Below, in pieces: positions 42,946-55,112 of a stretch of 64,000 nt of DNA. Position 1 is the first letter of the stretch. Each line of letters opens with the position of its first letter. This stretch comes from Akanthomyces muscarius. Its lineage: Eukaryota > Ascomycota > Sordariomycetes > Hypocreales > Cordycipitaceae. The notes under the pieces were generated by a model that was not told the origin of the DNA, made no database searches, and saw nothing but the letters and a program-made list of their open reading frames with translations. A program made the translations under genes and the position numbers. Location: NCBI RefSeq assembly GCF_028009165.1, contig NC_079241.1, positions 3,844,001 to 3,908,000 on the forward strand. Reading direction: 5' to 3'.

Positions 42946-45900
42946 TTAGTCGTCGTCCATCTCAAATGGGTCGTCACTTTCTTCCTGTTCGTCAGCCATC
43001 AACGAATCGTCCTCGTCAACAACGATTGGCCTTCTTGCAGCAGCGGCACGACCAGGACGAGCGCGTGCCGGTGCCCGCTTGGGGCTTGGAGACCCAGACG
43101 CTGCCATATCTTCATCCGAATCATCTGCGAGAGCAGATGCCTTCCTCGCCGCGTACACTTTTGCAGCCGGTGAGAGGATAGTTGACTTGCTCGCAGCCTT
43201 GGTTTTGCCTGCTGCCTTTGGTTTAGGTTTGGCAGCGGCGGGCTTAGGCTTAGGGCGAGCAATCTTCTTGATCGAAGCATATCCTGCGATGTTCGACGGC
43301 GAAGGTTTGTCTTCGTCGGATAAAAGGCTGTCAAGAATATCCTCTTTGCTAACTGTCCGAGCTGGCGGAGATGGCGCAAGCAGATCGTCGTCATCATCGT
43401 CAATCTGGAAAGAGCGCGCAGACACTGACTTGGTCAAGGGTGCGGGAGGCAAGCTCTCCTCCTTCGGGGCGGGAGGCAAACTCTCCTCTTTTGGTGCTCC
43501 AATACCCTTCACCAAGGAACCGACGTCAACCATATCGTCGTCTTCGTTCTCAGAGCCAGAGTCGACATCAAGCAGGGTTCTAGCCTTGGATGCTGCCACT
43601 CTCCTCGCCGGACGAGCCTCTGGCTCTTCAGATTGCGATTGAGAGGCCGAAGCAGTGGCCGAGACGGCCTTTGTGCGCTTTGGAGCAGCCGGCTTCCTGC
43701 TAAGAGCTGCAAAGTCATCGTCGGAAAAGTTGTCAGATAGCTCCACAACATCTGCGTCGCGGGTTTCCTTCTTGACTTTGGGCTTGGAGCTGAACATATC
43801 AGCGAAGCGCTGGGCACTCTTGGTTTCCACCTTTGGTTTAGCCGCAGCAGCTTTACCCTTGGCTCGGCCCTTCTTTTCAGGCTCATACGTATCATCGTCC
43901 TTGGCTTTGCGGTTCTTGCCAGCACCTATCTTCTTCGAAACGCGGCGGCCTAGTCGCCGAATCTTGGTCTTGATCTCGGCGTCAATGGCGATCTGCTTAT
44001 CCCACTCAGCCATGAATTCGTCAAGGTCCTCACACCAGAGGTCCTTTTCGCTCTTCGCCTGAAGCTCATCATGCTCTGCCTTCTTCCTAGCAATAGCTTC
44101 GAGGAGCTTCTCCAAACGCTCGGCAGTCAAAGACCAGATTGCCATGGATAAAAGGTAGTCGTAGTCTCGTGCACCCGAGTCTTGTGCTTCAGAAGAGTCG
44201 CCTTCGGCATCGGATTCGTGGCCGAGCTCTTCCTCATCTGCCTTGGCACCGGTCTTCTTGGGTGGAAAAGCCTCATACTTGCGTTCGCGCAATTCCGTGA
44301 CCAAGACCTGTTTCCTTTTCTTGCCAACGACCAGTACACCACTGATGATTTCTTGGATGAATCGAGCCTGATTCTTGAGCTTGCGATAATCACGATGGTA
44401 AACATTCAGCCAGTACTTCTTTCGCTCCAAGTACATGTCGAGTCGGTATTGGTAGAATTCTTCCATGATGTCTTCAACCTTTTCGTACTTGCGAATGCGA
44501 CCTTGTATGTCAAAGGCAACGAGGTTAGAGGTGGCAACCTGCTTTTGTAGCTTAAAACGCTCCAGGAGCCCTTCTTCAAGAACCTTGTCGATGTACTTCT
44601 CATCAACCATGATCTCAAAGTGCACCGTGTTGTGGTCGTTGAATTCTTTGTAATCCTTGATCCAGGCAGGCCCTTCCAAGCCACCAATGACCTTTTCCAA
44701 CTTGGCCTTGAAATCATCGGTCCACATTCTGATGGGAAGCTCGGTGATTACCACTTCGTTCGGGTTCTGGTCATTCTGGTATGCGATACCGTTGAACTTG
44801 TAACGATCGGGACCAGCAGCCTCTGGAGTACCCTTCCACCCGCGAAACCAGGGCATCATAGGCTCAAAGGGTTGCTCTTCGTCGTCTTCGAGGCTCACAC
44901 GACCCATGCGGCGCTTCAGATTCTTGACGATATCCGTGGGGTGATAGTTTGGAATCGAGGTACTCCAACCAGTACCGATACCATCAGCACCGTTGACAAG
45001 GATCATGGGAAGAATTGGGGCAAAGACCTCGGGCTCAATGGGCTTCGAATCGTCATACTGATGTTTCAAGTTGGGTTCATCCTCAGCGGGGAAAATTTTT
45101 CTCGCAAAGGGAGACAGGCGTGTGAAGATATAACGAGGACTAGCGGCATCGGAACCACCAGCAAGACGAGAACCGAACATACCACTGGGTTCCAAGAGAT
45201 TGATGTTGTTGGAACCAACGAAAGTCTGCGCAAGGTTGACAATGGTTTGCTGAAGCGACTGTTCACCATGGTGGTAGGCAGACTGTTCAGAGACGTAACC
45301 TGCCAGTTCAACAACCTTCTTGTCTTTGGTCAAGTTTCTCTTGAAGCAAGAGTACATGACCTTGCGCTGACCAGGCTTTAAGCCGTCTGCGATGGAGGGA
45401 ATGGATCGCATATTATCAGCCATGCTAAACAAAACCAGCTCCTTGTTGACAAAATCGGTGTATGTGATGGCTTTGGTGCCATGGTCCAGATAAGTGCCAG
45501 GAACGAAGTTCCCAAGCCACTCCTTTCGCGCGTCTGCCTTCTTCTTGGAGAAAACGAGGTCGAAAAGCTGAGCTTCGTCAGGCTGCATGATTTCAAATTC
45601 CTTGAGATGCTGATCCAGGTTGGTGAAGTAGACCTGGGCATCTTCGTTCGATGAGGAACCCAAACCCTTGAGATACTTTGATTGCCATCTGCTCAATTCA
45701 TGTTTGTGACCTTCCTTCCATTCGTTGAATTCAGGCTGGGTGAAGAAAGCGTGCTGCTTTGTAGGCTTCTTCGGGTCGGATCCTTGCCAGACCTTCATGA
45801 TTGGTGTTACAAACTCACGGAAGAAATCTGGAATCTGAAGCAAAGATGGGAACTGAACTTGCAAGAAGTTGATCAAAAGGCCCTTGATATGACTGCCGTC

Positions 45901-47857
45901 ATGATCCTGATCGGCCATGATCATCAGATGGCCGTAACGGAGGGATTTGGTATCAGTGTAGGTCTGCTTGTGCTTGAGACCAAGGAATTGCTTGATGTTT
46001 TGAATTTCCTGGTTCTTGGTGATTTGGTCAACGGACGCATCTCGAACGTTGAGAAGCTTGCCTCGCAATGGGAAAACACCAATTCGATCGGGATCGAGAA
46101 TAGCTCTGCCAGACACAGCTAGACCCTTGGCGGAGTCACCTTCTGTCAAGATCAAGGTGCATTCATGGCCACGTCGCGTGCCTGCCAAGTTGGCTTCGAC
46201 GAGCTTGCTGTTGTTCACTCGTGAGCGCTTGCTACCGTCACTCTTGGCCATCATCTTGTCCGCTTTCTTTTCGGCAAAGTCCATGATGTTTTGGACGGCT
46301 TCAGATTGTCCGATCTTCTTCAAAAACTGGTCACCAAGAACGCATTTACTGCCGAAGAGACTGGCTTTGGTAGTCATCTGCTCTTTAGTTTGTGACGTGA
46401 ATGCTGGGTTATCAATGAAGCAGTTGATGAAGATGAAGATGTGGTTTCGTAGATGACTTTGCTTCAAAGTATGGCCCTTCTTGCGCTTGTTCAGCGTCTT
46501 CAAGAGACTGGCAGTGATCTGGTCTGCAATGTAGTTGACATGGGTTCCACCGCTTGTTGTTGCAATGTTGTTGACGAAGGAGACTTGCTGGAAAGTGCCG
46601 TCGGAAACCGCAAAACCAACCTCCCATCGTGGATGCGTCTTCTCCTTGTCAATCTCAACCGTGCAAGTAGGGTTACCGCCCTCCTCGGCGGTTCGTTCCT
46701 TTGCAATGGACTTGGCGTACAGATCACAGTAGGCTTTGAATGTGGGGATCTTGATAACCTCTCCGTTGAGGTGGACTTTGATGCCACGTATAGTGCCGGC
46801 CATGTCGTAAATTCGGCGATAGAGAAGGCTCTCTAAGTCGTTATCGATGCCGTCGGGCATTCCAAAGCGATTGTAATCGGGCATAAAAGTGATGCGAACA
46901 AAGTCGGAGGTTTTGTTGGAAGTGATTTTGGCCTTGCCCATCTTGGACATGTTGTCCGTCCATGTCTGCTTGTACCTTTTGCCATTGCCGGAATCCTGAC
47001 ATTCCAGAGTGAACTGTGTACTGAAAACGTTGCAGAGCTTGGCTCCGTAACCGTTACGACCGCCGACGGTTTTTTTCTCCTCGTCGTCGAAGTTGGAGCC
47101 CGCGAGAAGATGACCAAAAATGAGCTCGGGAATATAGATCTGCTCCTTCTCGTGTATCTCAACGGGAATACCTTTGCCATTGTTTTCAACCGAGATTTCG
47201 CCAGACTCGCGGTTGATGTTGACTTTGATATAGGTCATGCTGGCGTTGCGCTGCTTGACGTCAGCAGCGTTGACCATAATTTCATCAAAGATTTTGAAGA
47301 AACCAGGAACGAAGCTGATACTTTTGTATTCCATGAGTTGGGCCTCCTTGTTGTAAACCCACATTTGCTGCTCGGTCGACTCGACTGAACCAATATATGT
47401 ATCGGGACGCTTGATGATATGCTCAAGCTGCGTGAGCTTCTGGTACGTATCGGTGGCTGTTTTCTTCTTGCCCGTAGCTTTCGGGGCCGGGTCCAAAACC
47501 GTACTGTCGTTCTCGAGCTCTGCCAAGGGCACGCCACCTGATTTCTTGGCTGGGATAGCCTTTTTGGGCTTTTTAGAGCTCGGGGGCGTATTGGAGAAGC
47601 CTGTCGAATCGTTGTCGTCGACTTCATCATCGCTGATCACTTTTCGTTTCTTGGCAGGCGCCTTCGTCTGCTTCTTTGGCTTGGGGGCAGCGGGCTTTGC
47701 TTTCTGTCCGTCTGCTGTTAGCGATCAAGTCTGCAACGTCCTCGAAGCCGGCGGCAGGCTGTCGGGGCGCAAGAGAACGCACTTTTGGTTCAGGGACATA
47801 GCCGTCGGAATCGTTGTCTAGGCTAAACACATCATCATCCATCATGTCGGAGTCCAT
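42946..47857 (-). CDS. top2: DNA topoisomerase II
   Basis: Two exons (47857-47783, 47703-42946) give 1610 residues. The first intron is 79 nt (GTGCGT..GACAG with a GCTAAC branch); without splicing the frame is lost. Order of domains: acidic N-terminus MDSDMMDDDVFSLDNDSDGY with a KKRK nuclear signal, GHKL ATPase (VENNGKGIPVEIHEK; GGRNGYGAKLCNVFS), TOPRIM with EGDSAKGLA and the metal-binding DQDHDGSHIKG, then the winged-helix/tower domain with the active Tyr883 in SPRYIFTRL (about 100 residues later than yeast because of the longer N-terminus). The C-terminal 350 residues are charged and disordered with a duplicated PKEESLPPA. It relieves supercoils and separates chromosomes in the nucleus. All catalytic motifs are intact. 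Confidence 0.98.
43442..43495. repeat. 27-bp tandem duplication in the TOP2 C-terminal domain
   Basis: Two units of 27 bp (43442-43468, 43469-43495) encode PKEESLPPA twice in the disordered tail. The copies differ by a few silent changes. Confidence 0.85.
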
Positions 47858-48907
47858 CGTGAGAACTGTAGTGGCGCGTCGGGCTAATGAGCCGGCGCAA
47901 GCGTTGGAGCAAGACTAGACAATTGAGGCGCACATGAAGCGGCGCGATGGTGGTTGAACGGCGCAAAAGTGAATGTCTGACGCTCTTCTTATAAAGAGGG
48001 ACTGTAGCCAAGTGAAGGCCGATTGAAGGCCAAGTGACACGAGCGAGTATTGGTTGCCCTGCTGGTAGCAACGCAAGAGCCAAGTTTGTTGATTTGGCCT
48101 CGAAGTAAATAATGGCCCGTCCCTGTCAATTGACCCTTGGAAGACGCGTTGGATTCGAACGGGTCCAGGTGGAGCGTGTCTTAGTGCCTGAGGCAGCAAG
48201 ATCGTCTTGATTCCCCACAAGTTAGGCTTGTAAACAACAAAACACTCGGGCTCGCCATGCACAAGGCTGTGAATTTAATCGAAAACAGTGGAAAATACAA
48301 ACGGGAAATAGTTAATAATAGAAGAAAGCAATTAAATCGCTCATTCAGCACAAAGTGCGCTTCGACTATCTCCGTCACATGCACTTGGTCTCACCCGCCG
48401 TGGCTCGGGGCACCCATTGTCCTCGGCGTCCAGAATACGTAGAGACAATGAATTGTCACCGTGGCAGCAGCAGAGGCAACAAAAGCAGTTGAGGCAGCAG
48501 CAGCAGCAGCCACAGCAACGGCAGCAATGACAATAAAGGTAACATTCAGAGTAAGATCACCTACGCATTTCGGGCCCCAATGTCCCTGCGCATCCACGAG
48601 GGCCACTGTACCTCACCTCGTGCTCAACTTAGTAGATTCACATCAGAATGGGCGGGTTTCATATCGCAGTCTTTACATCTTCTAGGTTCTATGCGCCCAA
48701 GAGTTTTCTTTTTGTCTTGGCGCACATCTTTGTTTCAGCTGAAATAATCGAGGCTGAAGCGTGATGGGCCATCGCTGCCCCTGCCACTTTGCCATTAGGC
48801 AGCAGCAAGCCATGAAAAATGAACACATCTTCCACAAATGATATGGAGAACTCTCGGTCCATCGTAATATGAATTCTTCGTAAGAAAATAATCACCGAAA
48901 AAGCAAG
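47858..48907. promoter_or_regulatory. Divergent promoter region of TOP2 and the ADP-ribosylglycohydrolase gene
   Basis: 1.05 kb between two start codons. It includes a CAG/CAA-rich imperfect microsatellite (about 48464-48525). Open frames across it are short or repeat-derived. Confidence 0.45.
48464..48525. repeat. Imperfect CAG/CAA repeat tract
   Basis: Runs of CAG and related triplets with interruptions, which would read as Ala/Thr-rich in one frame. It lies in non-coding DNA. Confidence 0.7.
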
Positions 48908-50251
48908 ATGAGTGGCATTCAGGTCTCAAGCAAAGCTTTGCGCGACATGCAGAACCAGAGCCTCAGAGATGGCATCATTGGTTGCCTGTTCGGGTCAGCT
49001 CTTGGGGATGCGATTGGTCTTTACACCGAGTTTCTCTCTGCAGATAGCTCTACTCGAGTATACCCCTCGAGATCTTTTATACTGTCGCCAAAATCCGAAG
49101 CAACAAAACTACATTCCGACGCCCATCGTGATCCGCATCAACCAGGCGAGTGGACAGACGACACCGACCACGCGCTGCTGATATTGCTGTCGTATTTGCA
49201 CAAGAATGGGCAGGAGGTCTCAGCAGGAGACTTTGCCGTGCGCCTCGACATTTGGGTTCGACAGGGCCTACGAGCTTTGGATACCCTCCCCATGGGCCTC
49301 GGCCATACAGTAGGCTCTACAGTCCGGGCGAAAACCTTTCTGGAGGATCCCGAGGCGACCGCTCGGCAGCGCTGGAAGAATTCCGGCTACAAAGCGGCTG
49401 CCAACGGTAGTCTAATGAGGACTCACCCTCTCGGCGTAATTTGTCTACAAAAGTCCCTTGAGCAGACATTTAAGACGGCTGCTGATTTCTCAGCCATCAC
49501 CCATCCCGACCCGAGATGCGTCATATCCTGCGCCATTGGAACCGCACTTGTTCGAGGATTGATTCTCCGCGATATCCGACAGGAGAGCGATATTGATGCG
49601 TTAATTGAGAGCGCAGTGTCTTGGCTTGCATCGTACCGGAAGGAGCAGCTAAAAGACGCGGCCCGACAAGATGAGCCAGATCTTGATTTGGCAGAATTGC
49701 AGCGACATGCCAAAGTGGAAAAGCTCACAGACTTGGCTCTTGATGAGCCGCGAAAGATTGGCTATGTCTACAAGACGCTTGGATCCGGCGTTCATCTCTT
49801 GCGTTTGGCGATGCGCGGAACGGCAAATTTGGCCGCCTCGCTACCGGCTCAAACGGCGGCCTTCGAGCCGCTCATTACAGATTTGATTATGCTCGGCGGA
49901 GATGCAGACACAAACGCATGCTTTGCTGGTGCTATCGTGGGTGCATATCTGGGCTTCAAGGCACTGCCGCCTCACTGGCGGGATGGGCTGAGGCACGGCG
50001 AGTGGCTGATGGCCAAGGCCGAGGGGTTATGCATGATGCTTGACGTAGTACACGGCACTTATAGCGGTGCGCAGGACACAGATACAGCACCCGACGGCGG
50101 GCGAGGCTTTTTGACCGACGCGCAGATGGAGGAAAAGGTCATGCGGCACATGGCAGGGATGGTGCAGCGTCTGGGCGAGGGAGCGGACAAGCGGAAGGGT
50201 AGCAGCAGCTGGGGATGGCTCAGCAAGAAGAAGATGCGACGAACGGGGTAG
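48908..50251 (+). CDS. ADP-ribosylglycohydrolase family protein
   Basis: Intronless, 447 residues. The domain covers most of the protein: GIIGCLFGSALGDAIGL (about 22-38), the first metal/ADP-ribose motif GEWTDDTDHALLIL (about 80-93) and the C-terminal GGDADTNACFAGAIVGAYLG (about 330-349). These Asp/Thr residues bind the two Mg ions in DraG/ARH3-type enzymes and are intact, so hydrolysis of ADP-ribose from protein side chains or O-acetyl-ADP-ribose is likely. No signal peptide or membrane segment; cytosolic or nuclear. It ends in a basic KKKMRRTG tail. It is head to head with TOP2 over about 1 kb, which may mean a shared promoter but does not prove a shared role. Confidence 0.92.
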   Translation: MSGIQVSSKALRDMQNQSLRDGIIGCLFGSALGDAIGLYTEFLSADSSTRVYPSRSFILSPKSEATKLHSDAHRDPHQPGEWTDDTDHALLILLSYLHKNGQEVSAGDFAVRLDIWVRQGLRALDTLPMGLGHTVGSTVRAKTFLEDPEATARQRWKNSGYKAAANGSLMRTHPLGVICLQKSLEQTFKTAADFSAITHPDPRCVISCAIGTALVRGLILRDIRQESDIDALIESAVSWLASYRKEQLKDAARQDEPDLDLAELQRHAKVEKLTDLALDEPRKIGYVYKTLGSGVHLLRLAMRGTANLAASLPAQTAAFEPLITDLIMLGGDADTNACFAGAIVGAYLGFKALPPHWRDGLRHGEWLMAKAEGLCMMLDVVHGTYSGAQDTDTAPDGGRGFLTDAQMEEKVMRHMAGMVQRLGEGADKRKGSSSWGWLSKKKMRRTG

Positions 50252-51845
50252 ATGCCGGTTTTCTTTACTCGCGTAATTTACAAATACTGACATCATGGCG
50301 ATCGTCTGCACGTCCTGCGAATGCGACGTCCCTGGATCACATACCACACCACTCTGCTTGCTCCTGACCGACGGGCTGCATCGCTTGACCCATCTGCACT
50401 ATCACAGCTGTTGTAGCAACCAATAACGAAGTGAAAACCATCGGGCTCACACGTGGGCGCACTTGTAATTTTCTAACAGTGATTGACGGACAGCGAAGCG
50501 ACACCGCAGATGGCTATACAAGCTGCCCCATCCTGCCATACTTGAGCACGTCTGCCTGCTGCGCGCCTTGGTCAAGCGTTGAAACCATTTAACATTTTGT
50601 TTCTGGTGTTGGACAGCATTGGAAAAAGCAGTGCGAAGCATTGTTGGGGGTCAACCAGACGTATTAGCTTGGCCACGTACAAATGTTGTCGTTGCACGAC
50701 ATAGTCGGGGGTAATTGTCAGGGTATTCCGGAGGGGTGTGTGCTCACTGCCTGTACACGTATGGCATGGCGACGCTGCGACCATGCGGATGAGCTCGCTC
50801 AGTTCGAGTCATCAGGTAGCAGCACAATCCGGGGAGCCTGCCCACATCTGTACGATAAGCTGTGGTGTTTCGAGGGCACGGCATTCAAGGAGCGGCTTTG
50901 CTGTCCCTCCCCAGGATGCACAGCGTCGTCGCTGGTCACCGGACCCTCCTGCATATTCCTCCGACCTGACTGGAAGATAGATACCTTACGGCGCCACGAC
51001 GTTTTTAATTCTTTTACCCTCTTCACATTCTCTGCCACGCGGTGATGTGGCAGTGACTTGTCTTTGCTGCCTATGCAGTTGTAGAACTTGTGCGACGTCG
51101 ACCCCCAACTTTATGCTTTCCGAAAACGAAGGAAGAAGAAAAAAAAAGAAAAAAGAAAAAGAAAGATGACACCCGCATAACTGCATCGCGCCCGGCACAG
51201 AGACAATACAGAAGGCCCTTTGTCGTCCTGAAACACTTGTTTGCCATCATATCGCAGCCTCCAGCGTCCAGGAAAGGCCTCTGGACATCTAGAGCTTCAC
51301 GTTTCAGAGCCAGCGCTTGTGTGTTTCTACCTATTCTCCCTCCCACCTCCCGCGGACCATCGAAGGACGCACCCGGGCTATTCTGACAAGATGCACAGCA
51401 TTCTGTCAATCAGTGGTGGAGAATTGTGTGCTCGGCGCAGGCCACGGCCTTGCAACCACAAGCTGACTCCCCTTCACTCCAGCCGCCAGCATGCCTGAAG
51501 CATTGCAATTGGCTGCTGCGGCTGTTGTACAACCTCGGTGGCGTCGCAAGGAGCAGGATGACTTGTGTGCATACTACTATCGAAATGAGAACTATATAGG
51601 TGCCCCTCACCAAGATGTCACAAAAAACCGCTCCTTGCACGCCGTACCGTGTCTACGCCTTGGCCCCAGTTTCTGGTCTTGAGCGACTCCCAGGCGCAGC
51701 AATCCGGCAGGCAGAGGTTGGCCAAGCTGCTCTCAAGTTGGGCGCTGCCTAACTGAAGGGAAGACTGCTGTTCTCTACCATTCGGGAGGCCTGCTGAAAA
51801 AAAAAACACATGACGGCTGCTGAAATGGGAGAGTAGCTGAAGAGG

Positions 51846-51856
51846 CCCCCCCCCCC
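51846..51856. repeat. Poly-C run, about 11 bases
   Basis: Simple C run in non-coding DNA. No function inferred. Confidence 0.8.
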
Positions 51857-52809
51857 TGGCTAATTGGAGCGTCGCTTTCAACCGGCGCTTACACTGCCCT
51901 CGCCACGCTTCCTAATATTATTTTCAGCAGCCTTTCATGTCCATTCGGAAACTCCCGAAGCCCGTTCCAACGGTATAGAAACAAACCCTTCCTTTGTATA
52001 GGGCCTTCATAGGGTGTTTATGCGGCTACCCGTTGCCGACGACGGCTCAGGCTACCTCTCGACACCCAAAGCGCTCACACCCCCTGCAGCAGGTACGGTT
52101 CTGTCCAAACAGACCCCAAGTTTCCCTGTTTGGCGCTTTGCCTTCCGTCATTTGCTACCTGTGACGCCCCTTTGCTAATGACAATTCGCAGGTCTGCCGT
52201 CTCGGGGCCCCCACCCCCCGAGCTGTGTCTTGGCTAGCCATCTCGTCTTTCCTGCTGTACGCTGTCAAATGACGGTCTTACTTTTCGCTTAGCAGGGCTG
52301 CCACGGCTTTCCAAAACTAGTTAATTAAGACGCCTTTCTGGGTGGTGGCCCAATCCTCGAACCCAGGTAGAGCACTGAATCACTGTTACTCCAGCTCCCT
52401 CGCAGCCCAAAGTTCCTCTCCTGCCCGCATTACGGAGGTGAAGGCCCCCCAGGCTGCACACGTCCTCCCTGTCTCCTACTGGCCTGCCACAACACGATAG
52501 AGTGCGACCATTGTTGACATATGTGTATTTGCTGCCCAATATTTAACCCCCGAACAGAACCCCAGATCGCGAGGCTGCCGTCCGTTTCCCTCCCTCCCAT
52601 CGCTCCAACAGTTCCCTTACCAAGCCGCACGAGACAGCAATCTGCAAGCTTTCAAAAAAAAAAAAAACATCCTGAGCCGGCCTTAATATCAAGGTAATTA
52701 CAGCCTCCACTCAAGTCTGCAACATATACTGATGAAGCAAAGCGGAGTGTCTAGCCGCTGGCGCAAACACCCACTGGGGCTCTTGTTCCATCTTCCCGTC
52801 ACCGGAACA

Positions 52810-52842
52810 CCGTGATTACCACGGGGTGGTGGTAAACCACCA
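52810..52842. promoter_or_regulatory. Two adjacent inverted repeats upstream of the APSES gene
   Basis: CCGTG-ATTAC-CACGG (52810-52824) is followed three bases later by TGGTGG-TAAA-CCACCA (52827-52842). Both are perfect. They could fold in RNA as two short hairpins in a leader or be bound as DNA palindromes. They lie about 320 bases before the start codon. Confidence 0.4.
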
Positions 52843-53163
52843 AATTAAAACGACAGAACAGAGTATGTTTGGAATTTGTTCACAATCGAGAGACAGTTAT
52901 TAACCTTCTGGCGTCCGCAGTTCGAGTGGTGTTGGACTCTGCATCACCCTTCCTCCATCGCTCATTGCGCTTCAACTATCCGCGACTCCTTCGACTTGTC
53001 GTGACACGCTCCTTTGAACTGGACTCATGTTAGTCGCCACCAGTTGACACCACTGGTAAACTCATTCCGACGTTCTCTCCAACAATTCCGACACCTTCAC
53101 TATCCTTTTACCTCCCTCGCTACCCAAGCCTCTGTGTCCGAAGTGCACAAGTGTGACAGAAAT

Positions 53164-54722
53164 ATGTCTACTATGCTTCAGATCAGAGATCTCCTGAACC
53201 CAGTGACACCGGAACCGTCGGATGCTTCCTCAGATGAGGCCTGCATGCAGATGTCGCCTGGACGGATCGCCGCGGGTAGCGTCTCTGTCAGACACCCAGT
53301 ACGGCCGCGGGAGTGGTCCTCTAAGCCAGGGAAGCAAAGAGGACCTGTCAACTTCATGCCCTTTGAGGAGGGACTGAGCCCGGCTGTGGTTCAACAGATT
53401 GTACAGTTCCAAGTACGGCCCTTTGGACAGATCCGACAATCTTGCGAACACATTCCATACAACAGCTCGAAGAAAGACTTTTTCGGAAAGACGGGCCGCG
53501 AGAGTATAGATGGTAAGTAACGATCTGATCAAAATCCACAGAAAATATGCTCACCGCATCTAGTGCTCAAGTATGAATTCCGCCGGCAAGATGGAGAAAA
53601 TCCAGGAGACTTCACGGTCATGTGGGATTACGATGTTGGGCTGGTCAGAATTACCCCTTTCTTTAAATGCCTGGGGTACGCCAAGGTAAGTACCTTTCTG
53701 GGCGACGATGACGATAGTGCTGCCCGACACTGACTCACTGGTTGAAGACCAAGCCTTCACAGATGCTTGACAAGAATCCGGGGCTGAGAGACATCACGCC
53801 GAGTATCACAGGAGGAGCGGTTTCAGCACAAGGTATGACAGCACAGACCGTGTTTGCTCGTTAATCTGGACAAGATCGCTGACCATGTGACCGCAATATA
53901 GGGTACTGGATGCCCTTTAAATGCGCCAGGGCCGTATGCGCCACCTTTTGCTTTCCCATCGCCGCTGCCCTCATCCCACTCTTCGGACCGACATTTCCAT
54001 CAGAGTGTCGTGTGCCTGGTAGCGCTGGCTACAGGGACATGACCATCGATCCTCGGATAATCGAGGAGGCGAAGCGGGACGCTCAAGCCTCACGCTCGAT
54101 GCGCATGGAACCGAGCTCTTCATTTGCTTCTCGGCCCGCTGCAGCACCGAAGCACCGCCATGTTCTTGAGCCTCGGCCTGACCAGCGGTCGTACGAGAGA
54201 AGACCCCCCGGACTCGAGTGCGAGAGGTTGATGCAGCCGAGCCCGCAGCGCACCCCGTCGTCGTGGAAAGCGGTAAACGCGGTCGCGTCGCCCATCACGC
54301 CCCCCCGATCCGCGAACAGCCAACGGCCCCTCATCTCTGGTAACATGGATAGATTCCGGAGTCACCAGTTTGTCGAGGATGGCCGGCACGGGCTGGTGCT
54401 TGCCGCCGCGGGGGATGACTCTCCCGAGCGACGTCACGCGCACCAGCGCGAGTTTCACGGGCGGGACTACCCGAACACACCGGTCCGCCCGCATCTCCAC
54501 GCGGTCGCCGATGCGTACGGGATCAAGCGAAGGTACGTTTCACCGGTCATCGTGGACTTTAGCGGCCACACAGGCGATCGTGATGTGAGGCCAGTGTCGA
54601 GGGGTGAGACGAGCCCCCGCAAGCGCACTCAGAGGGACGGCTCGAGGAGGATAGAGGACTACCATGCCGCGAGCGCGCTGGTAGGCCTACAGGGAGACAG
54701 CCATGTCCGCTCACGCGGGTAG
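53164..54722 (+). CDS. APSES-type transcription factor (Xbp1/RgdA-like)
   Basis: Four exons (53164-53512, 53564-53685, 53748-53832, 53902-54722) give 458 residues. Introns are 51, 62 and 69 nt, all GT..AG, and the frame is kept. The start chosen is MSTMLQIRDLLNP; the frame is open upstream without an ATG. The KilA-N/APSES DNA-binding region spans about 117-215: YEFRRQDG, VMWDYDVGLVRITPFFKCLG, LRDITPSITGGAVSAQGYWM and CARAVCATFCFPIAAALIPL. The GG-x-x-x-AQGYWMPF turn and the FGPTFPSEC end are characteristic of the Xbp1/RgdA branch, not StuA. The C-terminal half is disordered and Arg/Pro/Ser-rich. APSES factors control development and growth-phase transitions. No ankyrin repeats are present. Confidence 0.88.
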
Positions 54723-55112
54723 AGACATGAAAGCACCTGCTTGCATGATGAGGTACACTTGGGATAGACGGTGCTCTAAGGCGTTCTGGAAACGGACTGG
54801 GAACGGATACGGAATGGAAAGGGATAGAGACTTTGCTTTATTTCTTGCATCTGCAGCCTTGACTGCTTGGACTTGTTCGGGGGATTGGGGTTGCTATTTT
54901 TAACTCACTTTCAACCAGAGTTTCACCATGTTTAGCATACATCATAGCTATTGGGATTTAGGTTGCGATCAATTGCTTACTGAACTTTGCTCAGGTTTTA
55001 TTCTAAAAAGAAAAGTACTTCATAATGTGATTGCTTTTCTTAAATCCGATATCTCATGCCCCATTCACGTAAGTAACAAAAAAGAAATCATAGCTCATAA
55101 CGGCAAGGCTCT
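54723..55112. other. Convergent 3' region
   Basis: About 390 bp, AT-rich, containing the 3' ends of the APSES and CNS1 genes. Nothing else is supported. Confidence 0.4.

Larger units (their letters stand above)
50252..53163. other. Long gene-free region upstream of the APSES factor
   Basis: 2.9 kb without a supported gene. It holds an A/G tract near 51130-51165, a C11 run (51846-51856), an A13-14 run near 52655 and paired inverted repeats (52810-52842). The final 200 bases are CT-rich. Regulators of the APSES type often have long leaders and large promoters; part of this may be transcribed 5' leader. Confidence 0.45.

Noticed and set aside
47704..47782. TOP2 N-terminal ORF read without the intron
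   Set aside because: It runs to a stop in the wrong frame. Splicing GTGCGT..GACAG restores a Lys/Pro-rich segment with the nuclear signal and joins the ATPase frame.
48145..48175. tRNA-like B-box (GTTCGAATCC on the minus strand)
   Set aside because: The flanking bases do not form a five-pair T stem, and no acceptor or anticodon arm fits at the right distance.
48461..48685. Ala/Thr-rich ORF between TOP2 and the ADP-ribosylglycohydrolase gene
   Set aside because: It is produced by the CAG/CAA repeat tract. No other coding support.
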